A stretch of DNA of 64,000 nucleotides from Gemmatimonadota bacterium (GTDB lineage: Bacteria > Latescibacterota > UBA2968 > UBA8231). Below are positions 1-8,974 of this stretch, piece by piece (positions within the stretch are counted from its first letter, which is position 1; every line of letters starts with the position of its first letter). Both the position numbers and the translations under genes were made by a program. The notes below the pieces were generated by a model. It was given only the letters and a program-made list of their open reading frames with translations. It was not told where the DNA came from and did no database searches. Location of the stretch: the NCBI GenBank assembly GCA_018673255.1, contig JABHDC010000174.1, forward strand, positions 1-64,000, read 5' to 3'.

Positions 1-827
1 GTCGATCCGGAGGTGTAGAGGATGAACAGCGGATCTTCGGCATCCATCTGCTCCGCTTCACAGTCGGCGGAGGCATCGGCCATCGCCTCGTGCCACCAGA
101 TGTCGCGGCCCTCGGTCATGTCACAGGCGAATACGCCCTCGGCCTTGGTGCGCTCCACGACGATACACGTGTCGACGGGGGCGCCCATCTTCTTCTCTGC
201 CGTCGCCATCGCTTCATCGGCGTTGGGCTTGAGCAGCACGGGCTTGTCGCCGCGATAGTTGCCATTGCAGGTGATCAGGGTCTTGCACGTGGCGTCGGCG
301 ATGCGGTCGGCAAGGGCGTCGGAGGAAAAACCACCGAAGACGATGGAGTGCATGGCGCCGATGCGGGCGCAGGCGAGCATGGCCACGGCCAGTTCAGGGA
401 CCATCGGCATGTAGATGGAGACGCGATCGCCCTTTTTTACGCCACGCGACTTGAGCACGTTGGCGAACTTACAGACCTGCTCGTGCAGTTCGCGATAGGT
501 GATCGTGCTATCCTCGTCGGGGCGGTTGCCCTCCCAGATGATGGCTGTCTGATCGCCACGAGTCTCCAGATGTCGATCCAGGCAATTGGTGGTGATGTTC
601 GTCTTGCCATTGATGAACCACTCGATCGACACGGGCCCTTTGTCCATGTCGTAGTTGTACTTACGGACCGTATCCCACTTCTTGAACCAGGTGAATTCCT
701 CGGCTTTGGCCGCCCAATAGGCCTCTGGATCGGCGATCGACTGCTCGTATTCGGCCAGGTAGTCATCATGGCTCTCTACGTGCGCGCCGGCACTGGCGGC
801 CGCTGGCGGGGGGTATACTTCACTCAT
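1..827 (-). CDS. acs: Acetyl-CoA synthetase, N-terminal part (cut by window edge)
   Basis: AMP-forming ligase that activates acetate to acetyl-CoA through acetyl-adenylate, in the cytoplasm. The reading frame is open on the minus strand from an ATG at 827 to the window edge, giving about 275 of the usual ~650 residues. The N-terminal block around [15 protein letters not shown] is the Acs cap region. GWEG-type motifs follow ([45 protein letters not shown]), and the frame ends inside the adenylation loop at [11 protein letters not shown] strong GGAGG lies at 836-840, nine bases before the ATG. The 174-bp upstream gap carries two small palindromes. The C-terminal half, including the acetylatable lysine, lies outside the window. 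The gene follows NnrS on the same strand, but the gap suggests its own promoter. Family assignment is very secure. Confidence 0.96.
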   Translation of the reverse strand, partial: MSEVYPPPAAASAGAHVESHDDYLAEYEQSIADPEAYWAAKAEEFTWFKKWDTVRKYNYDMDKGPVSIEWFINGKTNITTNCLDRHLETRGDQTAIIWEGNRPDEDSTITYRELHEQVCKFANVLKSRGVKKGDRVSIYMPMVPELAVAMLACARIGAMHSIVFGGFSSDALADRIADATCKTLITCNGNYRGDKPVLLKPNADEAMATAEKKMGAPVDTCIVVERTKAEGVFACDMTEGRDIWWHEAMADASADCEAEQMDAEDPLFILYTSGS

Positions 828-862
828 CTGAACTGCCTCCTACAGGTAAAAGAGTTGTAGTG

Positions 863-946
863 GATCAGGCTGATCTCATCAGGTTGGCGCGACGGGGGTC
901 CATGATGGTGCCATGGTAATATTCCCAAGTCGGTGCCTCTGAGGCA
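863..946. promoter_or_regulatory. Palindromes upstream of acs
   Basis: Two short palindromes lie in the acs leader: GATCAG-G-CTGATC at 863-875 and TGCCTC-T-GAGGCA at 934-946. Either could be an operator or a hairpin in the leader. No clear -35/-10 pair is visible, so the role is undetermined. Confidence 0.25.
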
Positions 947-1001
947 ATCCAGAGCCCCGGAAAATGTTGGCCGGTCATCTATCTAGGCATCTATTCGGTC
1001 T

Positions 1002-2168
1002 TCAATCCGGTGCGATGTGGCGGGGGGACATCTTCGGTACGAACCATATTCCCCACAGGGTCACGCCCAGTACCCAGGCGGCGGCACTGGCGCCAAGCCA
1101 CTGAGCGTAGGAGGCCGGGAAGGCATCGGCGGCCAGGCGCAGCGGCGTGGCCATGGCGATCAGCGTCAGGGGAATGGCCAGTGGCGCCCGATGAGAATCC
1201 CACAACTCCTCAAATCCGGCGTGGCCGGCCACGACTCGACTGGCGATCGTGAAGGTCATCAGTCCCAGACCGCCTACAAAGGTGAGATGCAGCGCCGTCA
1301 GTTGCTGCGATACCGTGCCGAGAGCCGCGACCCACAGTCCGAGGGCGAGCATGACGAAGGACAGCCGCAACAGGTGCAGATGCAGCAGATTGGACGTGGG
1401 GGGGCGATAGACGCGCAGAGCGATCAGCAGGTAGCCACTCACGACCAGCGCGCGCAGTATCAGGCCTGCACGTGGATCCACGGCGGCCTCGACCAAGAAG
1501 CTGCCCAACAGTACCAGACCCAGCAGAAACAGGCCGGCGAGTCGACGGTGGGCGGCGGGTGTCGTCGTCTCCGGAAAACCGCGGTGGCCGTAGAGCAGTC
1601 GGGGTCCCAGGTGGGATCCGATGGCCAGCACGAAGGAGATCAGCACGCCCTGCTGGATCAATGTCTCACCCAGGCGCGTCAGGCCTGCAATGGGCCACAG
1701 GATGGCAGCCGACCCGAGCCATCCCGCGATCAGACCGATGGGGACGAAAGCGAAGAAGGGCGGCGGGTCATCTCCACGCGTGCGCAGGCGCCGCACGAGG
1801 AAAACCAGCAGATGCGTCATCAACGACAGGAACAACCACTGGCCGATGCGCCAGTTGTTGGTGCCCAGGGCGACGGTCAGAGCCAGGCACAGACTCAGGC
1901 TGAGGAGTAGTTCCCACCACCGTGTCGGCGTCGTTTCGAGGAAACGGGGCAGCGATGTCATGAGGAAGCCGGTGAAGAAGGCCGCCTCGAAGGCCTGGAT
2001 CTGCAGCATCCCGTGGGTATAGCTGGCCGGCGGCTGTGTCCAGCCCAGGGCGAAGCTCAGCCACGGGATGACACCGACGAGGGTTGCAAAGACCCCAACG
2101 GGAAACAGGACCCTGAATGGTTCCTCAAGGAATAGATCGTTGGCCGGAGCTGGTTCGACTGTCGTCAT
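1002..2168 (-). CDS. NnrS family membrane protein
   Basis: A polytopic inner-membrane protein of 388 residues, close to the usual NnrS length. NnrS proteins are haem/copper proteins that protect against nitric-oxide stress or accompany denitrification genes. Hydrophobic segments run almost the whole length. Family-typical pieces are SFALGWTQPPASYTHGMLQ, FFTGFLMTSLPRFLETTP and, near the C-terminus, SRVVAGHAGFEELWDSH with His and Arg residues that could bind haem. It starts 18 bases after the moeA stop and is probably co-transcribed with it. That pairing makes sense if a molybdenum nitrate reductase is encoded elsewhere; none is in this window. The start ATG at 2168 is preceded by AAGGATGG. The family call is good; the exact function in this organism is inferred. 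Confidence 0.85.
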   Translation of the reverse strand: MTTVEPAPANDLFLEEPFRVLFPVGVFATLVGVIPWLSFALGWTQPPASYTHGMLQIQAFEAAFFTGFLMTSLPRFLETTPTRWWELLLSLSLCLALTVALGTNNWRIGQWLFLSLMTHLLVFLVRRLRTRGDDPPPFFAFVPIGLIAGWLGSAAILWPIAGLTRLGETLIQQGVLISFVLAIGSHLGPRLLYGHRGFPETTTPAAHRRLAGLFLLGLVLLGSFLVEAAVDPRAGLILRALVVSGYLLIALRVYRPPTSNLLHLHLLRLSFVMLALGLWVAALGTVSQQLTALHLTFVGGLGLMTFTIASRVVAGHAGFEELWDSHRAPLAIPLTLIAMATPLRLAADAFPASYAQWLGASAAAWVLGVTLWGIWFVPKMSPRHIAPD

Positions 2169-2186
2169 GCGATCACCATCCTTGTG

Positions 2187-3422
2187 TCAGGCCACATCCG
2201 CGACGATCTGCACTGTGACGAAGTCGCCCGCTTCCACTCGTTCTCCCGGAGACAGTTGCACGAATCCATTGGCGCCGATCATGGACGTGATCATGTGAGA
2301 CCCTTGGCCGCGATGATTCGTGGTGGCGCGCAGGCAGCCATCGTCGTCCAGGCGCAGTTGCGCCCGCAGGAACCAGTGGCGGTCGCCATCATTCTCCAAC
2401 GGGTGTTCCACCCGAGCCCGGCTCGTGGGCAGGTTCCACTGCTCGGCAGGATATCCGCTGGCCTTACGGATCGCTGGCCGAACGAATTGCAGGAAGGAGA
2501 CCAGACTCGAGACCGGATTGCCCGGCAAGCCGAAGTAGGGTGTGTCCTGGAGAATGCAGAAGAAGAGAGGCTTGCCCGGTTTCATCGCCACCCGCCACAA
2601 CACCTCATCTGCCCCGAGGTCGGTGAGCACCTTCTTCACGAAGTCATAGTCGCCAACGGAGACCCCACCCGACGACACGACGAAATCGCACGTCAGGGCC
2701 GTGAGGATGCTGGTGCGGATGGCCTCTTCCGTGTCGCGGGCGATGGGCAGAATGACTGGCTCGGCGCCGCAGGCTCTGGCCATCGAGGCCAGGGCTGGCG
2801 TGTTGCTGTTGGTGATCTGCCCGGGACCCATGGGCTCGTCGGCCTCGACCAGTTCATCACCTGATGAGAGGATCGCCAGACGTGGGCGCCGGGCGACGGG
2901 GACGTAGCCGCGCCGCGCCGTGGCCAGTACGCCGATTTCACCCGGTCCGATGCGCGTGCCTGCCGTCAACATGAGTTCGCCGGCCTGCATGTCCTCGCCG
3001 CGGCGACGGACATTGTCGCCCAGCTCTTCTTCAGGCTCCAGGATCTCGACGGCATCACCCTGGCCGCGTGTGTATTCGACGCGAACCACGCTGTCTGCTC
3101 CCTCGGGCATGGGGGCACCGGTCATGATGCGGCACGCCTGACCCGGTCCGACCACCTTCTGGGGAACGGTGCCGGCCGGGGCGTCCTCGATGACGGTGAG
3201 GCGAACCGGTGACGCATGGGTCGCGCCGGCGATATCCGCGAACAACACGGCATATCCATCCATGGCGGAGTTGTCGTGCGGGGGATTGTCGTTGGGTGCG
3301 GCAATGTCGACAGCCAGGCAGCGGTTGAAGGCGTCGTGAAGACTGATGCGTTCACTGCCCAGAGGATGGATTCGATCGAGGACGGCGGCGCGTGCGGCGT
3401 CCACGGATAGCATGTCGGTCAT
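2187..3422 (-). CDS. moeA: Molybdopterin molybdenumtransferase MoeA
   Basis: Inserts molybdate into adenylylated molybdopterin, the last step of molybdenum-cofactor synthesis, in the cytoplasm. The 411-residue length is normal. Signature stretches are PPHDNSAMDGYAV near residue 50, RIMTGAPMPEGADSVV, VSSGGVSVGDYDFVKK, MKPGKPLFF and YFGLPGNPVSSLVSF, followed by the C-terminal beta-barrel domain IV. The frame is open further upstream to 3509, but the ATG at 3422 begins exactly at the usual MoeA N-terminus and has AGGA about 12 bases upstream. It lies between nfuA and NnrS on the same strand. The leader (3423-3558) holds a long GC-rich inverted repeat, so it may be transcribed separately from nfuA. 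Identification is secure. Confidence 0.95.
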   Translation of the reverse strand: MTDMLSVDAARAAVLDRIHPLGSERISLHDAFNRCLAVDIAAPNDNPPHDNSAMDGYAVLFADIAGATHASPVRLTVIEDAPAGTVPQKVVGPGQACRIMTGAPMPEGADSVVRVEYTRGQGDAVEILEPEEELGDNVRRRGEDMQAGELMLTAGTRIGPGEIGVLATARRGYVPVARRPRLAILSSGDELVEADEPMGPGQITNSNTPALASMARACGAEPVILPIARDTEEAIRTSILTALTCDFVVSSGGVSVGDYDFVKKVLTDLGADEVLWRVAMKPGKPLFFCILQDTPYFGLPGNPVSSLVSFLQFVRPAIRKASGYPAEQWNLPTSRARVEHPLENDGDRHWFLRAQLRLDDDGCLRATTNHRGQGSHMITSMIGANGFVQLSPGERVEAGDFVTVQIVADVA

Positions 3423-3509
3423 CGTGAGTCTGCGTCCTGATGGGGTGAAACTGCCAGGGATCACCCTGACAAGAAAGGGGTGAGGCCGCGACTCGGTCCC
3501 ACCCCTCAT

Positions 3510-3533
3510 ACCAGCCCGGGCGCCCGGGCTGGT
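3510..3533. terminator. GC-rich perfect inverted repeat between nfuA and moeA
   Basis: ACCAGCCCGGG at 3510-3520 and CCCGGGCTGGT at 3523-3533 form an 11-bp perfect inverted repeat with almost no loop. It lies between the nfuA stop and the moeA start. No T-run follows on either strand, so it is not a canonical intrinsic terminator. It may be a partial terminator or mRNA-stabilising hairpin that sets the nfuA/moeA ratio. Confidence 0.45.
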
Positions 3534-3558
3534 TGGACTGCAATGTCGGGTCTACAGC

Positions 3559-4140
3559 CTACGCCGGTGCCTGGTAGTACGGATTGCGGCCGTTGGCGTG
3601 ATCGGTGACATCGATGACTTCCTCGATCTCGGGGATCGCCTCCTTGATCATCACCTCGATGCCTTGCTTGAGGGTGACATCGGCCATGCCGCAGCCCTGG
3701 CAGCCGCCCTCCAACTGTACGATGACGGTCTTGTCCTTGATGTCGATCAGCGAGATCCGCCCACCGTGGCCGGCAACGCCCGGATTGATCTTCTCTTCGA
3801 TGACTTTCGTGACCTGCTCAACGAGGGAGCCATCCAACCCATCCGGCAGGGACCGTGGTCGCTCGATTTTGAAACCCGAGCCCATCAGGCCTTCCACGTA
3901 GTCGACGCTGGCCTCTTCCACCAGAGCGGCGCTGTCGGTATCGACGAAGACGGTGAAACCGTCGAATTCGATGGGTTGATCGGTGCCGGTTTCCTCGGCC
4001 TCCCCGATGAAAGCCATACGGAAGTCGACTTTGAGGGGAGAGACTGTAGTACCAGTGATGCGTAGGCCCTTTACGGCGTTCGGGCTCTTCTCGATGAGCT
4101 CGACAATCTTGGTGGAGGCCGTTTCGCTGATGGTGACCAT
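3559..4140 (-). CDS. nfuA: NfuA-type Fe-S cluster carrier
   Basis: Carries and delivers [4Fe-4S] clusters to apo-enzymes in the cytoplasm. Residues 1-95 form an A-type (HesB/IscA-like) scaffold with no cysteines, as is known for the degenerate N-domain of NfuA. Residues 105-185 are a NifU C-terminal domain with the cluster-binding CxxC at Cys147 and Cys150 (EGGCQGCGMAD). The total of 193 residues matches E. coli NfuA. AAGGA lies close before the ATG at 4140. It sits upstream of moeA and NnrS, in keeping with Fe-S demand in molybdoenzyme and NO metabolism. A tandem IscA-Nfu fusion under another name is possible, but the cysteine-free first domain favours NfuA. Confidence 0.92.
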   Translation of the reverse strand: MVTISETASTKIVELIEKSPNAVKGLRITGTTVSPLKVDFRMAFIGEAEETGTDQPIEFDGFTVFVDTDSAALVEEASVDYVEGLMGSGFKIERPRSLPDGLDGSLVEQVTKVIEEKINPGVAGHGGRISLIDIKDKTVIVQLEGGCQGCGMADVTLKQGIEVMIKEAIPEIEEVIDVTDHANGRNPYYQAPA

Positions 4141-4221
4141 GGAGTTCCTTGCCAGTGTTCGGAGAGCAACGTTCGTGAAGGTGAATGTAGAGGTGGTAGA
4201 ATCAGGGTCAAGAAACCGGTC

Positions 4222-7200
4222 TCATTCATCACGGTCGGTCGTGCTCACCGCCCACAGCACCAGGTGTGCACCCCCTCCTGACCAGGCGCGGTTGTCATCC
4301 TGCACCCGTATCTCGGTGCGCCAACCATTCTCCAATGATGGGCGCTGAACCAGGCGGTAGGCCCCGGCGCCGGTCAGGCGTTGCATCTCCACCTGCCAGC
4401 TGGCCCGTTCGAACGGGGCCTGTTTGGGCAAGGGCGCGTGAAGGGTGACCTGCAGATCACGATCCGGGGTGGTCTCCAGGTCCTGCACGTCCACCTCCTC
4501 TCCACGAATGGTGATATAGTGGAGGCCCAAACCGGCCGTGACGCGGATCGTGGCCAGACGCTGCCGCCGTGTGGGGCCGGCCAGTGGATCGAGGCGAATG
4601 GCCGGCAGAGGCCCCTGTCCCAGCATCCGGGCCAGGGCGGCCAGCGCCTGGCGTTCGCCATCCCGCGCTTCGGCCATCAGGCCTCGAGTCGAGGGGAGAT
4701 GGAGCAGGCGCTCGCCGTCCGTGTCCTGCAGGAGTCCCCACGGCTGTTGCGGTATCCGGTGAGCCAGATCTCTTAAGGTCCGTGCGACGTGGCCGAAGCC
4801 GCTGGCGGCCTCACGCAGGTCCTGCTGACGCGAACTGTCGATCGTTGCCTGGGCAGCCCATGAGAACAGGTCGGCGGATCTCTGACGGTCATCGGCCAAC
4901 GGTTTCAGGTGGCGGCGTCGTAGCCACGACAGCAACTGCCGGTTACGACCGGTGGCGCCCCACGCCGCCGACAACGGCAACCGTTCCCAGCGGATCACAC
5001 TTTCATCCCAGGCAGCCAAACCCACGGGGAAACTGACAGTACCGCGCAGAAGATCCTCAGAATCCAATCGTGGTTGTCGCGCCATCGACAGAGCGACGGT
5101 GGCCAACGTATCGACCAGATCTGTGACATCGAGTCGGGGCCCTACGGCCGCCGCGTAGAAGACGGGATTCTGGATCTCTTCACTATTCCAGACGGTCCGC
5201 CACCAGCCATGGGCCCACTCCCACGACGTGTCCCGTCCCCTAGCAATCTGCAATTCGAAGCCATCGTCTCCTTCGCGGTATCCCACGACAGGGACATATC
5301 CGCCATTCTCGCCACGCATCGGCACGTAGCCGCGTGACAGCAGGCCGCGAATCACTGGCTGGGTCGCCTCCGGCGGGTGACCGTAGAATGCCCAGTAGTC
5401 GAGACCGAGCCAGTCCAGAATCGTGTCCTGATCCGGACCATAGGTCGCATCCAGTGGGATGGATTCATCGAGGATGGCGTCGAGGCCGACAGGCAGCATG
5501 CCAAAGGGCAATCGAGCCAGTGTGTTGGCGATGGGATCAGCGATCGGCACACCGGCCAGGTGCGCCGCCAGGCCGACGAAGTCTGAACGTTCGCTCGGTG
5601 CAGGAGGAGACGGCAGGGAGAGTGACGCAGGTGCGAAGTGGTCATCGGCCGGGTCGAAGAACAACGCCAGGGGGCCGCCGTCACTCACAGAGGTTTCGCC
5701 ACCTGACCAACGATCCCGGGCGGCGACGACGAGATCATCCTCCGAGGCTCCAGGCAGGTGGTAGCGCACGCCGAAGTAGGAATTGCCCGCGTAGCGCACG
5801 TCGTCGATGGGTTCGCAGATGTTGAAGGAGAACTCGAAGGCGCCGCGTCCCTGACTGGCGCGGATCATCAGCTGATGGTCGCCGGCGCGCAGGTGCCATG
5901 GGATGCGGATCTGACCCAGACGGTGGCCTCGACGTCGGGTGGCACGCCGCGTGATCGTGTGGACGAGTTCACCATCGATCCACACCTGCATGCCTTCATC
6001 GGCGCCGAGCCACAGGCGCACTTCACCATCTTCCGGCATGGTGAAATCCGTCCACGCATACACGGCGCATCGTGTGGGATTGTTGAGGTGGTGTCCCAGG
6101 TCGATGCGGTCGTGGCCGAACCACACCGTGCTCGACCAGCCATCTTTGCCCGGCTGCGGGTCGAGGTGGGTCACGTCATCGAAGGCATGGTCCCGTGGGA
6201 CGGGCCCGAAGAGCGACCAGCGACGAGGCGTCTTGCCGTAGTTGGCCTGCTCCTGCCATTCGCCACTATACCAGATGCCGGCCTTGATCCAGCGGGAGAC
6301 CAGGGGCTCCACGGCTGCACCCAACAGGTCAATGTGGGCATAAGTACCGGGTCCCCGGCCGCGGCGGGCGGCAAGCTCAGCAAACTCGAGATCGTCGGGG
6401 TTGTAGCCCATGAGCTTCGCGGCGACCAGGTCGGCGGCGATGGGGTCGCGACCAGCGATGATGATATTGCTGCGGTGGTAGGTGTCGCTGAAGGCGCCGC
6501 CTTCTGAGCCGCGGATCAGATCGGTGACGACGAAGTCAGGCTCGGTGATCAGCATGAGATCGACGAAAGACTCGTCCACGATCCGGGGCGCGTGGGGGAT
6601 GCCATCCATCACGTCGGTGCCGCGGCCCTTGTTCCAGCCATAGATGTGACCGGGCAAGAGGCCGAACATGTTCTTCATGGCTGCCGTGATCTTGGCGCCA
6701 TGGGTCTTGGCGACGGGGATGTTGATCCACACATCCGCCTCCAGAATACTTGCGGCGATAGCGTATTGTCGGGCCGCCGATCCCCCGCCGGGAGCGGTCG
6801 AAAAGATAGCGCGATCGAAATTCAGATCGTAGCACCGTATGTCGATCCCCCGTTCCTGCAATTCGCGTTCGACGGCTCGATAACCTGCGGCGGCGAAACC
6901 GTCGTACATCCGGCGTCGATGATCCTCATCGATGGTGAAGTGCAGGGAGACCGGCACGGTTCCCACCAGGTCGGGGGAGATCCAGCTGCCGGATCCCTCA
7001 CCGATGTAGATACGTGCCTCAGGAGCCACCTCGTGCACGAGGAGCGCCACGGCGCGCACGACCCGGGCATCGGTGACGACGCCGACGGTATTCGGCCGGG
7101 CGCCGATGTTGGCTTTGAGAACGACAAGCCTCGCCGTGTCGGGAACCACTGTGGCCATGCCACCCACCAGATCGACGGCGCGCCGCACCATCGCTTCGAT

Positions 7201-7440
7201 CTGTTGTGTCGTGAGTGGTTCCGTGCGCCCGCCCGGTGTGGCAAGAACCGGATCGTCGGAGGGGACGATGGATACGGCGAATGGCCCCGATCCGGAATCT
7301 GCTGCGTTGCAGACAGAAGTCGCCAGCAGGAGGATCCAACCGATGATTGCCGTGCGTGAGCCGACGCGCGCCCTGCGGGAGCTTACGCGCGACCATCGAG
7401 CCCTACGCCTATATTCGGGACTCTTCCCTCGAGGGATCAC
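4222..7440 (-). CDS. Secreted multidomain protein with DUF362 domain
   Basis: About 1072 residues from the GTG at 7440; an ATG at 7485 is also open but would overlap the divergent gene. A hydrophobic segment ending LLATSVCNA predicts a Sec signal peptide. About 300 residues after it match DUF362: VVLKANIGARPNTVGVVTDA, VAKTHGAKITAAMKNMFG and ARRGRGPGTYAHIDLLGA. DUF362 domains often accompany Fe-S proteins, but no cysteine cluster is present here. The next ~150 residues look like a beta-sandwich, PA14-like module (EVRLWLGADEGMQVWIDGEL). The C-terminal 500 residues are not recognised; they contain a GLDYWAFYGHPPEATQP stretch and many Trp/Tyr residues. The size is far above a stand-alone DUF362 protein (~300 residues). 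It sits only ~30 bp from the divergent LamG gene. Function unknown; probably periplasmic or surface exposed. Confidence 0.75.
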   Translation of the reverse strand: MIPRGKSPEYRRRARWSRVSSRRARVGSRTAIIGWILLLATSVCNAADSGSGPFAVSIVPSDDPVLATPGGRTEPLTTQQIEAMVRRAVDLVGGMATVVPDTARLVVLKANIGARPNTVGVVTDARVVRAVALLVHEVAPEARIYIGEGSGSWISPDLVGTVPVSLHFTIDEDHRRRMYDGFAAAGYRAVERELQERGIDIRCYDLNFDRAIFSTAPGGGSAARQYAIAASILEADVWINIPVAKTHGAKITAAMKNMFGLLPGHIYGWNKGRGTDVMDGIPHAPRIVDESFVDLMLITEPDFVVTDLIRGSEGGAFSDTYHRSNIIIAGRDPIAADLVAAKLMGYNPDDLEFAELAARRGRGPGTYAHIDLLGAAVEPLVSRWIKAGIWYSGEWQEQANYGKTPRRWSLFGPVPRDHAFDDVTHLDPQPGKDGWSSTVWFGHDRIDLGHHLNNPTRCAVYAWTDFTMPEDGEVRLWLGADEGMQVWIDGELVHTITRRATRRRGHRLGQIRIPWHLRAGDHQLMIRASQGRGAFEFSFNICEPIDDVRYAGNSYFGVRYHLPGASEDDLVVAARDRWSGGETSVSDGGPLALFFDPADDHFAPASLSLPSPPAPSERSDFVGLAAHLAGVPIADPIANTLARLPFGMLPVGLDAILDESIPLDATYGPDQDTILDWLGLDYWAFYGHPPEATQPVIRGLLSRGYVPMRGENGGYVPVVGYREGDDGFELQIARGRDTSWEWAHGWWRTVWNSEEIQNPVFYAAAVGPRLDVTDLVDTLATVALSMARQPRLDSEDLLRGTVSFPVGLAAWDESVIRWERLPLSAAWGATGRNRQLLSWLRRRHLKPLADDRQRSADLFSWAAQATIDSSRQQDLREAASGFGHVARTLRDLAHRIPQQPWGLLQDTDGERLLHLPSTRGLMAEARDGERQALAALARMLGQGPLPAIRLDPLAGPTRRQRLATIRVTAGLGLHYITIRGEEVDVQDLETTPDRDLQVTLHAPLPKQAPFERASWQVEMQRLTGAGAYRLVQRPSLENGWRTEIRVQDDNRAWSGGGAHLVLWAVSTTDRDE

Positions 7441-7469
7441 CTCAGCGTGCCGAAGGACTTCGAATACCG

Positions 7470-8261
7470 ATGATTCGCGGAGCAATAGCTGCCTCTTGTC
7501 ATGGGGCCATGCGTCTGGGCGCTGCCTGCACGATCGCCGCGCTTTGTGGGTGCGCTGCTTCGCAAGGTAGCAACAGCGTCACAGACGGGGCCAATTCGAA
7601 TGTGCTTGAGCAGGGCATCGTCGCTCACTGGTGTTTCGATCATCCGGACCGGCCCGCGGCCGATTGCAGCAAGGGCGGTTACGACGGATTCATCGCCGGC
7701 AATGTGACCCTGGCGCCCGGTGTGGTGGGCCAGGCTGCAAACTTCGATGGCAATTCCTGGATCGATGTGCCGTCACCCTTCTTTCTCGACGGGCTCTGCC
7801 AGGCGACGATAGCCTCCTTCATCTGGCTCGACAATCTGGACCACATGGGGCAGATCCTCGGTGGCGGCGATCCTCGCGGTGGTACCGATCCGCTCAGCTT
7901 TCAACTTGAAGGTGGACGTCTGTCGAATGTCGGCTTTGAGGACATTCCCAGTCTCACGTGGATCAAGGCACCCGACGAAGCGACGCCCCGTTTCGAGACT
8001 GGACGCTGGTATCATTTTGCCACGACCCTGGACACGACCCACACGGGATCGCGACTGCAGATCTACCTGAATGGATTGCTCGTCGACGAGATCGAGGAGC
8101 CAGGTGCGCGCTGCATCGGTTACGACATCGCCATGCCGACACAGATCGGTGCGATCCACGAGAGCCAGCGGTGGAATGGCGCGATCGATGAACTGCGTGT
8201 CTACCACCGTCCCCTCAGCGCAGAGGAAGTGGCCTTGCTGGCGGCCCCGCTCCCACAATGA
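7470..8261 (+). CDS. LamG-domain lipoprotein
   Basis: A 263-residue envelope lipoprotein. The N-terminal segment ending ALCGC gives a lipobox with Cys28, or Cys15 if the ATG at 7509 is used. The rest is one concanavalin-like LamG jelly roll: GIVAHWCFDHPD, AANFDGNSWIDVP, WYHFATTLD, LQIYLNGLLVDE and WNGAIDELRVYHRPLSAEEV. The last is the classic C-terminal strand pattern of these domains. LamG domains bind carbohydrate or protein, but no catalytic residues are implied. The stop overlaps the start of the next gene (ATGA at 8258-8261), so the two are translationally coupled. The choice of start is uncertain: GAAGGA lies 13 bases before the 7470 ATG. Confidence 0.85.
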   Translation: MIRGAIAASCHGAMRLGAACTIAALCGCAASQGSNSVTDGANSNVLEQGIVAHWCFDHPDRPAADCSKGGYDGFIAGNVTLAPGVVGQAANFDGNSWIDVPSPFFLDGLCQATIASFIWLDNLDHMGQILGGGDPRGGTDPLSFQLEGGRLSNVGFEDIPSLTWIKAPDEATPRFETGRWYHFATTLDTTHTGSRLQIYLNGLLVDEIEEPGARCIGYDIAMPTQIGAIHESQRWNGAIDELRVYHRPLSAEEVALLAAPLPQ

Positions 8262-8974
8262 TGGCCGCACCGAAACGCGTCTACGTCGATCTCGACGATG
8301 TCATCTGCGATACCGGTACGGATCTACTGGCCCTGCTCGAACAACACTTCGGTCGGCGTGTCGACATCGAAGATGTGACGACGTGGGATCTGGGCATTTC
8401 TCTTGGCCTGGATCAGCAAGAGCTGCGGCACTTCATGGAGCTGGCCCACGAACCTCAGGTGCTCCAGTCGCACCGGGCACGTCCCGGCGCCCTCGAGCGC
8501 CTGGCAGCGTGGAATGGTGTGGGCGTCGAGGTGTGGATTGTCACGGGCAGGCCGACGCAGACCTATACGGCAACTCGAACCTGGCTGAGGGATCGTCAGG
8601 TCGCACACACACGCCTCGTTTTTGCCGATAAGTATGGAAACTACGGTGGGCTGCAGGAGATGACGGATGGCGTCGAGGCGATGCCGATGAGCCAGATCGC
8701 CGGCCTCGGTTTCGATCTGGCCGTGGAGGATTCGGCTGCTGTGGCAGGGATCCTGCATGACGAACTCGAGATCCCCGTGGCGCTGATGGACCAACCGTGG
8801 AATCGGAAGATGCAGGAGAGTGATCGCCTGCGACGCTGTCATACATGGGAGGAGGTGGACCGCATGTGTGGTGGCTTCCTGTCAGGTGACCCGCTGTCGG
8901 TTAATTCACTGCCCGATGATCCACAGCCCGATGATCCACAGCCCGATCACCCGCCGCACGGGGACACGCCGTGA
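8258..8974 (+). CDS. HAD-superfamily 5'-nucleotidase-like protein (NT5C type)
   Basis: A 238-residue cytoplasmic phosphatase-like protein. The N-terminus VYVDLDDVICDTG carries the HAD nucleophile and general-acid aspartates (DxDxV), VTGRP holds the motif II Thr, a Lys follows in FADKYGN, and LAVEDSAAV resembles motif IV. The order and spacing fit the bacterial 5'(3')-deoxyribonucleotidase family (NT5C). Substrate cannot be read from sequence. The last ~20 residues are a Pro/Asp-rich tail (PDDPQPDDPQPDHP) encoded by a 15-bp tandem repeat and are probably not part of the fold. It overlaps the upstream LamG gene by 4 bases and the downstream LRR gene by 4 bases (GTGA), so three functionally unlike proteins share one transcript. 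Confidence 0.8.
   Translation: MMAAPKRVYVDLDDVICDTGTDLLALLEQHFGRRVDIEDVTTWDLGISLGLDQQELRHFMELAHEPQVLQSHRARPGALERLAAWNGVGVEVWIVTGRPTQTYTATRTWLRDRQVAHTRLVFADKYGNYGGLQEMTDGVEAMPMSQIAGLGFDLAVEDSAAVAGILHDELEIPVALMDQPWNRKMQESDRLRRCHTWEEVDRMCGGFLSGDPLSVNSLPDDPQPDDPQPDHPPHGDTP
8911..8947 (+). repeat. 15-bp coding tandem repeat
   Basis: GCCCGATGATCCACA occurs at 8911-8925 and 8926-8940, and a third partial copy begins at 8941. In frame it encodes the repeated PDDPQ unit at the C-terminus of the HAD protein, consistent with replication slippage. Confidence 0.85.

Noticed and set aside
90..860. Long plus-strand frame opposite acs
   Set aside because: It is a high-GC shadow; the minus-strand frame gives an unmistakable acetyl-CoA synthetase.
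1017..1910. Gln-rich plus-strand frame opposite NnrS
   Set aside because: Composition is that of an antisense shadow of a membrane protein and there is no ribosome site.
8911..8947. Short direct repeats as a CRISPR-like array
   Set aside because: The units are contiguous without spacers and encode a Pro/Asp tail in frame.
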